A stretch of 64,000 nt of DNA from Tillus elongatus (taxonomy: Eukaryota > Arthropoda > Insecta > Coleoptera > Cleridae): NCBI GenBank assembly GCA_964006375.1, contig OZ023267.1, positions 22,255,739-22,319,738 on the forward strand. Reading direction: 5' to 3'. This document shows positions 11,533 to 22,319 of the stretch, one piece after another; the first letter of the stretch is position 1; each line of letters starts with the position of its first letter. Below the pieces are notes generated by a model, which saw only the letters and a program-made list of their open reading frames with translations, was not told the origin of the DNA and made no database searches. Made by a program: the position numbers and the translations under genes.

Positions 11533-11688
11533 CATACTAATTGCAGCAAAAATGCACCAAAAATAACACGGCTATCGTATAGCCAGTCTTAAAACACTAA
11601 GTGAGTGGCGAACGTGTCGCCACCTAGTTCGGAACCAAGTACTATGTTGTCACGCCCGCATATAACGGTTTACTTTCGCGGCGCGTGT

Positions 11689-11691
<3 letters not shown>

Positions 11692-11780
<89 letters not shown>
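11692..11780. repeat. (TA)n microsatellite
   Basis: Follows the end of the tandem array by 32 bp and precedes the mariner relic. Not flanked by family T blocks. Confidence 0.97.
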
Positions 11781-11782
<2 letters not shown>

Positions 11783-11909
11783 TGTAGATGACGAAAATCA
11801 CAATAAAAATGAGGGCAGAAGCCAACTTTTGGGGTTATTTGGACATTTTTGTATAAATATTTAAACTTTTATTAAACCCTTACTCAATAATTTCCTTTCA
11901 TACAACACC

Positions 11910-12602
11910 GGTCTTGCAAACGAACTAAATGAAGATGACTTTGACTGCTGTCTGGCCTTTTCTGAAATGATAAGTGAACGAGTCGTGGACGATCCGAATT
12001 TTCTTTTTAAAACTTGCTTTTTGGGTGAGTTTGCTTTCCTAAACGGTACCGTGAATCGTCATAACTGTAGCTATTGAGCCGTTTATAATCCCAAATTATT
12101 TCACAAAATTCATACGCAACACTTAGAAAAGCGCAGTGTGTGGGCTGGATTGTTTGGTGATCATATTGTTAGTCCTTTTTTCTTACCCAGTGATCTAACT
12201 AGAGATGTGTACTTGGAATTGTTGGAAAACACCATTGATCCAATTTTGGCTGATATTACCTAGAACGATGAGCATTATCTCGCAAACCAGTTGGTGTTTC
12301 AGCAGGATAGAGCTTCTCTACACTACGCTTTCCCTGTTCGAAAATATCTCGACCACAGATTTTCAAATCCCTGGGATGGGAGAAGAGTCTCCATAGAATT
12401 GCCCGTGCGATCGCCGGATTTATCACCTTTATATTTATTTTCCTGCGGCGACATAAAAAGTAAATTTTATTCTACTCAAGCTGATTTCTTACAAGATTTA
12501 CGCCAGCGTCTCGGTAACGAGTGCCACCGAATCACTTCAGAAATATTGCATATTTTTGGAAGTTATTTTTTTAGAACACACAGTTTCAAATTTAAAAGAT
12601 AG
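11910..12602 (+). pseudogene. Mariner-like (IS630/Tc1/mariner) transposase, dead
   Basis: One frame runs 231 codons with two internal stops (TGA after NRHNCSY, where the family has Trp, and TAG after DPILADIT). Recognisable family pieces are NGTVNRHN, KRSVWAGLFGDHIVSPFF, YLELLENTIDPIL, VFQQDRASLHYA and RSPDLSP. The spacing from the Asp of QQD to the third catalytic position is 41 residues, as in DD41D elements, but that third residue is Tyr (SPLYLF for PLDFF). The first catalytic Asp is Gly (FLGEFAF). The N-terminal helix-turn-helix region is missing. Inactive by several independent lesions. Confidence 0.8.
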
Positions 12603-13394
12603 GGCACCGTTGAAAAGAGATGTGTTTCTTGACTCCCCTCCCCCTCTTTAAAACTGTATTTAAGGGTTGGTTGGGTTGGGTTTGAGGTAAAAATAAGGCT
12701 TAAAGTCTTCCCCCTTGAAATGAAAATTCACCTCGTAAAGCGGTTTTAACAAAATCACGATAAGTGCCCTACGACGCGTCTGTTTCGTGTTCAAGTGGCC
12801 ACCCTGTATAATTGTCAGCTTCATTTGTGTATACATATGTATACATGTACGTCAGATTATTAAATATAATTTAATGCAACATCTTGTCGACATGTTTCAT
12901 TTCGCATTACGGGTACTGCCTTTCGGCGTTGATAATAAACTCCGCCATATGCCAGCAAATCGCATGAAAAGATCATGTAACGTACAGCACATTTGCATAC
13001 ACCGTTCTTTCTCGCTATGTGTTTGTCCAGTGGCGTTTCTAGATCATTTTATCAACCACAGTAATGTATAAGGAATATAATCTTCAACCCTGCTCATAAC
13101 GTTTTTTTTATTATTATAAGAACACTGCAACAAAAAGCAGAATCACCCCAGAAACCACAAAATAATAACTGAGAGTTATGCAATAGATACGTATTTCGAC
13201 AACGAAGTGGTCTTCATAAGTAGCCGGCGCTAGACCAACTGACTGGGCAAAATTATATTATTTATATACCTAAACCCTCTACACTAAAAATGATGAAATG
13301 CTGGTAATGCAATACCGGATAATGCAATAACGCATAATGTAATGCCGGGTGCCAAAGTACTGGATGGTGTATTACCGGGTTACGTAATCCAAGG
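12603..13394. other. Unassigned stretch, short degenerate repeat at its end
   Basis: No gene seen. 13300-13385 has four or five imperfect repeats of TAATGCAATACCGG. 13130-13230 carries the Penelope-type motif described separately. Confidence 0.4.
13130..13235 (-). repeat. Penelope-like terminal fragment with hammerhead-like relic
   Basis: The minus strand reads CTTATGAAGACCACTTCG, TTGTCGAAATACGTATC, then TTATTATTTTGTGG. Two more copies lie at 20695-20805 and 20825-20920, where the first motif is CTGATGAAGA or CCGATGAAGA. The order CUGAUGA, hairpin, GAAAU, palindrome ACGT, then a pyrimidine-rich triplet matches the hammerheads known in Penelope-like terminal repeats. The G5-to-U change here breaks the core. 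Confidence 0.4.
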
Positions 13395-13936
13395 CTGTAA
13401 CGTGTTACACGTTTTACAAGTTATATTATTCCCATTATAACGTTCATTGGTACATGATCACATTATTTTCTTAGTCAATGAAATTCACTACTCTCCTACA
13501 CGAGCGTCTCGCAAGGTAAATAGAGCCCCAACAATGGGCTTTTATGATACAAAGTTGCCTTCCCACAGTCAGGACCGTCGAGTCAGCAGTAGACTTGGAG
13601 GAGCCCGCAAGTATGCAGGCTCAGACTGGCAAGTTGGAAGGAATATCACTCGTGAGAATCTACATCAGCAGATTCATTGTCACCTCCAGAGACAATAGTG
13701 CCACGCCTGGAGTGTAGTGTATAAATAGGCTGCTCACAAGGATACTACCGTTCATTCTTGTTCCGAGTGGTTAGACTCTGCACATCGCGTGCTAGAATTT
13801 AGATCACATGTATGTTGATCGTTACATTTATCATTAGTTTATATTATTCATTTATGTATTAAGTATTGATTGTTTAAAGTAGTAAATAAATTGTTTTAAA
13901 AATTCAAACGTCTTAACCGTAAAGTTAAGTCGCGAC
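13395..13936 (+). repeat. LTR-like segment (possible solo LTR)
   Basis: The segment starts TGTAACGTG and ends GTCGCGACA. It contains a TATA box in GTGTATAAATAGG at about 13718, a start-like TCATTCTTGTTCCG 25-40 bp downstream, and AATAAA-type signals near 13885, which is the order seen in retrotransposon LTRs. The 83-codon open frame inside (13447-13698) has no recognisable domain. No primer-binding site or internal region follows; the next sequence is a fold-back element. Alternative: an unrelated promoter-bearing repeat. Confidence 0.35.
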
Positions 13937-13944
13937 ACTAAAAG

Positions 13945-14325
13945 CTCGGCTGGATTGATCCTGCGCACTTCGCAGGATATTTTAAGTAACGAAATAAAAG
14001 ACCTCCCTGACGCGCTGTTTACACACAATCCCCCCAAGTGAAATTCCTGACCTGCCCTGACGTCAGTTTGCCTATCAAACGGTAAAAGGGGAAGGAAAAT
14101 CAACCCGGCCATTCATGTGAGTATAATGTACTTTTCTTTCCCCTTTTTCCTTTTTTCACCTTATAATTAGAGAAACTGATGTCAGGGCAGGTTGGAAAGG
14201 TCAGTTGGGAGCATTGTGTGTAAACAGAACGTCAGGGAGGTCTTTTTTATTTAGTTACTAAAAATATTCTGCGAAGTGCGCGTGATCAATGCAACCGAGT
14301 GTTTACTGTCGCTCGTCTCTACTAC
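13945..14325. mobile_element. Fold-back element with about 130-bp inverted arms
   Basis: The left arm 13945-14070 (GGATTGATCCTGCGCACTTCGC, GACCTCCCTGACG, TGTTTACACACAAT, CCTGCCCTGACGTCAG) is matched by the inverse of 14168-14325. A spacer of about 95 bp, pyrimidine-rich on one side, separates them. No ORF. Flanking target duplication not clear. Confidence 0.75.
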
Positions 14326-14559
14326 TCAATGAACTTTATGATATAACGCCGTAACTTCGTGCCCATAGAAACACATATTCTCTGGTGTCGTTCGTGAATA
14401 TCGACTGAATTGCGACAGTTGGTAGCCCGTTTCAACTTCACTCTCATTTGTTAAGATAACACAATTCTTTATAAAGCCTTTCAGGCTTCAGCAAGCCCTT
14501 TTCAACAAAACTTTTACAACAGTAAAAATTTTACGAACAAATATTAGGTTTTAAAGTCC

Positions 14560-16740
14560 CAGTTAGCGATTATTTGAAAAAAATATATTTTATACGGAGC
14601 TAAAAAAATTAAATTTGTTTTTAGATATAATATGTAAGTACTGCAAGTGTCTACAAAAATTGTGTTACAAATTTCATTAAAGGTACAAAAGAAAAAAATT
14701 ACTCATTTACAAAGGGAATGTACCTGTCAAATTATAAATAAAAATTCACTAATATGACAGGTATTTTTCCTTATTAATTGATCGGATGGTTTGTTTTAGT
14801 CTACCCATCCAGTGTTTGCAAACAATAAACAACAAAAATGGATTTTTAAAACAATTTTTTTATGCTCAAAGCTCAGTATGTTATTTTTCCCTCATTTAGT
14901 ACCCACGGTGCGTTTACATAGGTGTTACTATGGTTTAAGATTGAAGATTCTAGCTTAATGGAAAAATTATTTAGCTATCGGATTTAGAATATTTTTACGA
15001 AACTTTTCTACCATTACATACTTGCTGCACCCAGCCCCTATCCAATACTTATTTACGGTGGTTGTATCGAAACTTTTTGAAAATGATTTAATATTGCAGC
15101 TTACTATGTAAGACTGACAAACAAGGCAACCTCAAAATCATTTTTGGAAAAGAAAATTTAAAAAAAATTAAATGAGATAGCAATTTAAACATACATTGAA
15201 AATCTTGGTTCGCTGCTTCGTCGCGGGGGTGCTCCTTCCCCTTCTGCATGCATACAATCACCCTCAATGCATAAACAAGAACAATATAAACAATAAAAAT
15301 TCCTTTGGAGCAACCCCTAAGAAAGTTACAGGACCTGTGGTGAATATAGAGGTTCTGCGCGCGGTAACCAGGATTCTAAGGAGGTATAGCCACAGCATAA
15401 TATTGATTATGCTTTGGTATAGCTGCAAAATTGGATAAAAGCAGCTTAAAGAGGTACAACTAAGCTGTTTATTTCGCACATTCCGCTCACATTTCCTTTT
15501 TATATTCTTCGCCGCCCAGCACCCCTATTCACTTTTGATACCATAGCTTTCTTGTGGATAGTTTGCACGAAATTCTTCTTATGGTTTGGGCATCCAGAAG
15601 GGGTTCTAAGCCTAGTTCTGAAAAGGTTTTTCTAAACACCCTCCATGTGCTAATCTGCAAATTTACCGAAAATTTAATTTTTATTTTTTAAACGGAATGC
15701 ATCTATGAAATTATAGGTGGCAGGTAAGTATTTTTTATATTAATCGCTTGAATAATCGGTTTTAATCAACTCAATGGAACTAGTTTCTGCAAACAAAATA
15801 AGAAAAAAGCTTTCTAAGACAATTTTGTAATTATCTGTGAAGCTCATTGTGTTATTTTTAAAATTTAGTTCCACGCTGCTTGTATATAGGTTTTACTATG
15901 TATCGAAACTGAAGATTCTAGTTTGGTGGGAAATTGGGTTATCAACATTTGAAATATTTTTATGAAAATTCGCTACCATAACGCGCTTGACCTCTTTTCA
16001 ACACTTATTTACTATTGCTGTATTCATACTTTTGGAAAATTAAATAAATATAAACAATACAAAATTTTGAAAATTTTTTTTTTACAATTTAATCACAACA
16101 TCTGTTTATATAATTTTAACTAGGGATATATGTACTTTGTAATACCTACCTAGATATTATAAGTACTTACTGTATTAGTTTGAGGTAGGTATATTCCTTC
16201 TTAAAATAATTTGGTTCACTTTGGTTATACCTACCAGTGAATTATGTAAAGAGTTCACTAGGTAATACAAACAATATCTACAATCTACATGTAGTTTACC
16301 TATCACTTTCATATTTGTTTCATTAGATGTGACAATCATAATATACTTTTACAGTCATTTTGCTAAAGTTAAGTTAAAATTAACAGTTAGGTTATTATTT
16401 ACCTACTATTACCTAGTTGTTTTATACTATGAGGTCCTAATAAAGGTATTAGCAATTAGCATCAGCTGAGTCGATTTCGAGGTTATGCGATACGTAAATA
16501 GCCTACAAGCTTCTCTATGACAAATAGCTACGTGTGGTTAGATTAAACTAGGAGAGATGGAGAGAGATGGCTTTTAATTTTAAATACCGTGAACGTGAAG
16601 AATGGGAAGCTTAATATTTATACATAATGAAACGTCGTTCTAGATTGCTTTTAAACAAATCCAATAACTTTCGTTAGTTTTTTTTATTTATTAGTATACA
16701 ATTACACGCTAAAATTTAGCGCTTTGAACGCAAACTGTGT
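14560..16740 (+). repeat. Family L dispersed repeat, copy III
   Basis: Same order of blocks as the first copy plus an internal part missing there. 15190-15560 contains CTTCTGCATGCATACAA and GCACCCCTATTCACTTTTG, repeated inverted at 38520-38820. The open frames in that internal part are short and not conserved as protein. At 16535-16580 the sequence GGTTAGATTAAACTAGG corresponds to the hAT insertion point of copy I, unoccupied. Confidence 0.6.
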
Positions 16741-17189
16741 CCTAGTATTAGGAAAGAAATTGTCCAACGCTGACAATTTACAAAATTGGTAGTTGCTTGC
16801 ACATTTTACACAGCTCTATCTATAAACTTTTGTGTAAACTATATCTATCGTGACAACATACTCCCTCGTCCTGCACCGAGATGGCGTCCGTGTCGTATCT
16901 GTCGAAAAGATCTCCAGCCGCACATCTTGCAACAACTTCCATTGCTTAGATTGTTATCTACGATTCATTTAAATAGCATAGCAGTACAGATAACGTCATC
17001 TGTCTTTGTCCAGCATTTTAGATATTGCATTCCAGAATCTGAAGTGATGTCGAAAATAACTTTATTATAAATTTCGAATAGCTTTGTTCTCCTTTTATCA
17101 AACGACTTGCAAATTGGTATACAACCACGTCTGTCTTTATTCTTTTAAGTTGTATTTGTTTCAATCACTTAGAAGATTTGAGAGATATT
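16741..17189. other. Unassigned stretch
   Basis: No gene or repeat recognised; a 94-codon open frame (16786-17070) shows no family features. Confidence 0.4.
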
Positions 17190-17355
17190 TCGTTTTAAAA
17201 AATATTTTTTAATTTTTTATTAAGAAAAATTGGCCATTAAGATTTGATGAACGAACTAATCCAAGCCATTAGCAAAATAAGGCTAATTTCCAAATTTGGT
17301 CCAAATCAGTGAAGTATTTGTTGAGTTATCGGTTGGATACACACACACATACACA

Positions 17356-17430
<75 letters not shown>

Positions 17431-17540
17431 TTGAACTGACCATGGAAATTGGTTCCAGAGGCGCTAATTTGCGCTCATTTAAAGAATTTTTCCGAAAGTG
17501 TCACCATGAATACCTCTCTATTAGTGAATTTCCTTAATGA
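17190..17540 (-). repeat. Family T copy
   Basis: GAGTTATCGGTTGG, a (CA)n run and the TA core, then GGTTCCAGAGGCGC, GCGCTCATTTAAAG and the hairpin end near 17520-17545. Confidence 0.7.
17359..17425. repeat. (TA)n microsatellite
   Basis: Preceded by a (CA)n-rich segment (17340-17358), a compound repeat. Confidence 0.97.
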
Positions 17541-17878
17541 AAATATCAGCATTTGCTTCAATTAATCTTTCTGAATGTATGATTTCACAAAATTATCAAG
17601 AAAATATCGGTATTTTTGAAATTTAAAAATACAACCATATTATTTTTTAATTTAAAAAATTACAAAATACTTCTGTCACAACGCACTTGTCAAGTCACCG
17701 TATTTTATCTGCTGTTCCTTAAAACCTTTTTAGGTTTTCCGTGTTGCGACAATATGAAAATTAATAATGCTCGCCTTCTAATAGGTTGCCCACAGTACTT
17801 TCGCTACGAAAACTGACAGCAAAATGAAAACTCTTCAGTTGTTGTTACCCTCACCTGGTGAAACCGTTCCATGCTATA
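17541..17878. other. Unassigned stretch left of the mariner element
   Basis: AT-rich, no supported feature. It ends with the TA target dinucleotide at 17877-17878. Confidence 0.4.
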
Positions 17879-18450
17879 CAGTGTGTCCCAAACTGGATGG
17901 GAATGTATTGCTATCTCCGTTATTATTAGAGCTAGGGAGACGCTTAAAACAGCAATGTTTTGTAAAATTTTATGCTCATTTTAAATATGACTTGCATTTT
18001 GCCCTGCCTTTTTTCGTTCTCGAGTTATTTTGAAAAAAACAAAATTTGCCGATTTCTTTTTTCTTAAATATCTAAGTAGGCGTTGATCTGACATGTCTAA
18101 GACTTTCACATTATAAGGACACTTTCTACAGAGTAATCTTTTTATGCTATTCTCAACTTTGGATTGTTATTTGTTTTTGAGCTACAGGTATCAACGTTTG
18201 TTTTTATTATGGTAGCCATATTGGATTTTTTGCTCATGTGATAGCCTGTGAAAATATCTTTTCAATGATGTACAACATGTTAGAAAAATCTTGTAATTGA
18301 TTTTGAGAAAAACCGTTTTGAGGATAGTAGGCTATGAAATACAATACCAGAAAACAAATGACAAAAAAAGTGTTCAAATGCAGTAGGCCATGGAGTGTAA
18401 CAATAGACTTCTACTTCTAACATAATTTTCCGTACAGATTCACGATAAAA
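17879..18450. repeat. Left terminal inverted repeat of mariner copy A
   Basis: Pairs with 20040-20615. Includes TTGCTATCTCCGTTATTATT near the tip and GAAAAACCGTTTTGAGG near the inner part. The arms differ at scattered positions and by small indels. Confidence 0.85.
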
Positions 18451-18620
18451 ACATATTGTGATTTCATTTACAATACTTAATTAGGTAATAATGCTAGGTA
18501 ATATTATGTGAAACAGTTAAATAACGAAACCCGGCAATAACAAATAGAAACTTAACTCCACAAAACAACACGATTAGAAACGGAACTCAACAAATAGTAG
18601 AATAGAAACTTAAAAATATA

Positions 18621-19724
18621 CTAGATAGAGAATTTTTCATTATGGCCACCGTTTTGTTCAATGTACTTTATACACCTTTCCGAAACATGTCTACAAACTC
18701 TGGTGAGGGTGTTTTGGTTAGTATGACTTATAGCTTCCGTGAATCTGTTTTGTAATTCATTTATATTTTGTGGTGGGTAGAATTTATGCACATCATTCTT
18801 CAGAGTACCCCAAAAATAAAAATCCATGGGTGTTAGATCAGGACTTCGAGCACACCAATGAACCGGCCCATTCTTACAAATGACACGATTATTAAACTTT
18901 TGGTACAAATATTCTTTGACGATCCTAGCATTGTGAGCTAGACAACCGTCTTCTTGGTACCAAATCTCGTCTAATTATCATGAACTCTTCTAATTGTTGG
19001 TAAGATATCATTTCTCAATAGATTAAGATACCTTTCCACAGTTAAATTATTTTCAAAAAAGAAGGGACCAACAGTGAAGTTACCTGATTTTTTTTTTAAT
19101 TAACTGTCTAATCTATAAATAAAAATAACAGTTTTTCACCTAATAAGCCGCATCAAATCTTAATACCAAATCTGTCTTGCAATCGTCTTTCTTCCTTTAG
19201 ATTGGGATTTTCATTTGTCCAATAATGCCTATTATGGCGATGATACACACCACAATTTGTAAAATTGGATTCATGAGTCCATATTATTTTCAAATGAAAA
19301 TTTTCATCTTGCTGACATTGTCCTTGATATCATCTGCAGAATTGAAGTCGTTTAGGGTAATCGTCAACATTTCAGCCTTGTACGATTGTAGGTTTGTATG
19401 GATGGTAATGACTTTGTTTTAATACACGGTGTACCGTACTTTTCGGAACTTCAAATTGTTCATCATAAAACCGAACCGATTGCGGTTTTCGTTTCAAACT
19501 TGTAAGACGGCATTATTTCTTTCTTCATTTCTAGTCATTGGTAGTTTCTTTGCGTGGAAGCTACCTGCGTTCAATAGATTGGTCACTACCCTGCGAAATA
19601 TTTTGGTGTTTGATTGTCGTCTTTCTGCGTAGTTGTTTTGATATGAATTTGCAGCTGTCTCAGTATTTCGGTTAGAACGAATATAACATTCCAATATGTC
19701 AAAATATTCTTCATTACTGAACAT
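18621..19724 (-). pseudogene. DD41D mariner-like transposase, frameshifted (copy A)
   Basis: The N-terminal part (19724-19494) reads MFSNEEYFDILECYIRSNRN and RRQSNTKIFRRV, a helix-turn-helix DNA-binding region of the kind found in insect mariner-like proteins. The middle is broken by frameshifts. The C-terminal part has WYQEDGCLAHNARIV, then FNNRVICKNGPVHW, then ARSPDLTPMDFYFWG. Forty-one residues separate the Asp of YQED from the Asp of PMDF, so the catalytic arrangement is DD41D rather than the usual mariner DD34D. The last open part ends at 18621. Intact catalytic residues 2 and 3 but a disrupted frame make it inactive. Confidence 0.8.
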
Positions 19725-20039
19725 ATTGTTGTAAAATGAACAGGAAAAAAACCATTGTTCAGATAATTAAGAATGACAGTATTCTTAATTGTAGCGAAAG
19801 TGTTATAACAGTTAACCTTTCTTCTATTGTTATTCAGCTTACTTACGTTTAAAAATTAAACAATTTTCAAAGGCGTCTTCGTAAATCATTAATCTTCTTT
19901 TTATTGAGTTCTGTTAGTAAATTTAGTTATTTACTAGGTTTACCTTTTTAATTAAATTATAAAATTTTTTTAGGATAATATTGTAATGTAAAATATAATT
20001 TGCAATAATAGTTGGTGTGCTCAAAGTTCCTATTTTTTA

Positions 20040-20615
20040 TCAAGACTCATTACGGAAAATTAGGTTAAAAGTAGAAGTCAATTGTTAGACTCCATGGCCT
20101 ACTGCTTTTTGAACACTTTTTTTGGCATTTCTTTTCTGGTATTGGATTTCATAGCCTACTATCCTCAAAACGGTTTTTCTCAAAATTGTCAGTGCAATTA
20201 CAAGATTTTTCAAGCATGTGGTACATCATTGGAAAGCTCTTTTTACAGGCTATCACATGAATAAAAAATCCAATATGGGTTCCATAATAAAAACAAACGT
20301 TGATACATGTAGCTCAAAAACAAATGATAATCCAAAGTTGAGAATAGCACAAAAAGATTACGCTTTAAAAGGTGTCCTGATAATGTGCAAATCTTAGACA
20401 TGTCAGATCAACTCCTACTTAGATAATGAAGAAAAATGAAATCGAGAAATTTTGGTTTTTTCAAAATAACTCGAAAACGAAAAGAGGCAGGGCAAAATAC
20501 GTGTAATAATTAAAACTAGCATGAAATTCTACAAAACATTGCTAATTCAACCGTCTCCCTATCTCTAATAATAACGGAGATAGTAATACATTCCCATCCA
20601 GTTTGGGACATACTG
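20040..20615. repeat. Right terminal inverted repeat of mariner copy A
   Basis: Inverse of 17879-18450, ending TTCCCATCCAGTTTGGGACATACTG. An open frame over 20082-20264 is incidental. Confidence 0.85.
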
Positions 20616-20689
20616 TATACAGATATTAGACACTACTTCTCTTTCTCTACATCTGTATATAAAAGACCGAGATTGGATACTATGGTTGG

Positions 20690-20925
20690 AAACTAAAACA
20701 AAAGCAAAATTACCACAAAAAAACAAAATAATAACAGAAAGTAATGTCCTACCTATGTATTTCGACAACACGCTATCTTCATCAGTAGCTGCGAGTAAAC
20801 TGAAACTAAATAGTTTAGCGACAGCCGCCGATGAAGACATCTGCGTTGTCGAAATACGTTTCTAGCGCACAACTCTCTGTTATTATTTTTGTGGTGATTC
20901 TACTTTTTGTTTCATCTGTATTTAA
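20690..20925. repeat. Head-to-head pair of Penelope-like terminal fragments
   Basis: 20695-20805 (minus) and 20825-20920 (plus) are inverted copies that share GTTGTCGAAATACGT and TGTTATTATTTT phrases. Minus copy core: CTGATGAAGA followed by TTGTCGAAATACAT. Plus copy: CCGATGAAGA (U4 to C). Inverted flanking repeats with degenerate hammerhead-like cores are known at Penelope-like element ends; the assignment is by motif only. Confidence 0.4.
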
Positions 20926-21729
20926 GATGAAAACTGTTAAGGGGCTTTTCTACAAAAGTTAGAACAATCGTTCCTCTAGATTCTCCGCCTCTGTTCAGCT
21001 CACAGGATATCCTATATTTGGAATGAAGCTATCCCACTGTTTATGTTTGCATTCTGTGGTAGCATTGCGCGATTTTATTGCAATTCGTATGGCTTTCTGT
21101 CCTGCTGAATAAGTGATTCAACGACCACATTTCCATTGTCCTAGTATTACATGTTTAATTATAGCTCTTAAAAGAGCTATAGTTTCCAAACCAACGCTTA
21201 ACTGCATGCCTACTAACCTTTTTTCTAACTATTTGAATTGAAACTCTAAACTCTGAAAACTTGTTCTGGAATACTTTAAATACCTCTGTAAAATAATATT
21301 TGTATAACGAAAATAACGCCCACCTGGAATGTTGTTTGCCTGGTTGGATACGATGTTCTTCGCAACGTTAGAACGTTCAAAGGAGAAGATGTTAATTTGC
21401 TATTAAAATTTGCTGACCTAGTTTTGTGAAATGCGCTTTTTCGCAGATTTGGAAAACATTAAATTTTGCTCTGATTACGTCCGTTTCAGGTAACGGTGTA
21501 TTTTTAATAACCTATTTGACCTTATAGGCATTAGCAAATAATTTTAAGGCAAAATCACACCACGACGACGAATTGAAAGGATTTTTTCCCAGCATACAGG
21601 GAAAGTCGGGACAAACGCGCCAAATTTCGAAAATGTATTATACGCATAAATCTAGAAAATCAAATCTTGTTATCTGAATTGTATTAGATTTTAAGTTCAG
21701 GTGACACAAAAATTTTGCACATGCGTGTT
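20926..21729. other. Unassigned stretch
   Basis: About 800 bp with no supported gene or repeat. Confidence 0.4.
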
Positions 21730-22205
21730 TAAACTAAGTGAAGATTGGAACCTATGAGCACCGATAAGTACACTTGGAGAACCCAAATCACCACAACACA
21801 TTTTAAAAAAGACCTGACGCTAACCTAGTAAGCGTCATCAGAGGATGAAAAATTCTAACTACTTTTAAAACTAACATCACTTTATATACCGGATCTTAGG
21901 TAAAGAGACCGAACTGAGATAGGAAACTAATCGCAAGCAAATGCTGCAGTGTATTGTGTCTTTATCCCGGACAAGGTCTATGCACTGTCCCTACTAACTT
22001 ATCTAAAATATATCCATCTCTAATAATTTTGGAAAGGTTCAACGACAACTAAATTAACATAGTTTGCTTTGGCGGAACTATCTGTATTCTTATGTTACCT
22101 CTAGGACGTGTTGAAACGTGGGAATTTTATTTAACGAAACAATCGATCAAGTGACTCCTATCGACGGTGGTGACGTTCATACATTTTTTGTTGTAACTAT
22201 ATTTC

Positions 22206-22208
<3 letters not shown>

Positions 22209-22289
<81 letters not shown>
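22209..22289. repeat. (TA)n microsatellite
   Basis: TA run inside the Penelope-like 3' region, without family T flanks on either side. Confidence 0.97.
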
Positions 22290-22290
<1 letters not shown>

Positions 22291-22319
22291 TTTCAAAGGA
22301 GTTTAGCTGTCCTGGTTTT

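Larger units (their letters stand above)
10541..11659 (-). repeat. 307-bp tandem array with hammerhead in each unit (retrozyme-like)
   Basis: The phrase ACTAGATGCATTCTCGC begins units at 10541, 10848, 11155 and 11462, an exact 307-bp period, giving 3.64 units; the last is cut at CACGCCCGC (11659). Unit-to-unit identity is very high (a handful of substitutions), implying recent amplification or homogenisation. On the minus strand each unit contains a complete type I hammerhead ribozyme fold (entries below). No ORF. Tandem units of 170-400 nt with a type I hammerhead of short stem III are the known architecture of animal retrozymes and of hammerhead satellites in newts and cave crickets. The family assignment is inference; the period and motif are seen directly. 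Confidence 0.85.
17879..20615 (-). mobile_element. DD41D mariner-like transposon, copy A, complete ends
   Basis: The 2737-bp element begins CAGTGTGTCCCAAACTGG and ends with the inverse, with TA on both sides (17877-17878 and 20616-20617), the TA duplication typical of Tc1/mariner. The inverted repeats are unusually long, about 570 bp each (17879-18450 and 20040-20615). The central part encodes a broken transposase on the minus strand. Related pieces: 54862-57055, 43830-44456 and 24293-24592. Confidence 0.88.

Noticed and set aside
10541..11659. CRISPR-like array
   Set aside because: Units are 307 bp and homogeneous, without short repeats and unique spacers, in a eukaryotic setting.
15196..15438. 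80-codon open frame with a signal-peptide-like start, similar to a frame at 38602-38814
   Set aside because: Both lie in the non-coding internal part of family L; similarity follows the DNA repeat, with frame-breaking differences, so it is not evidence for a secreted protein.
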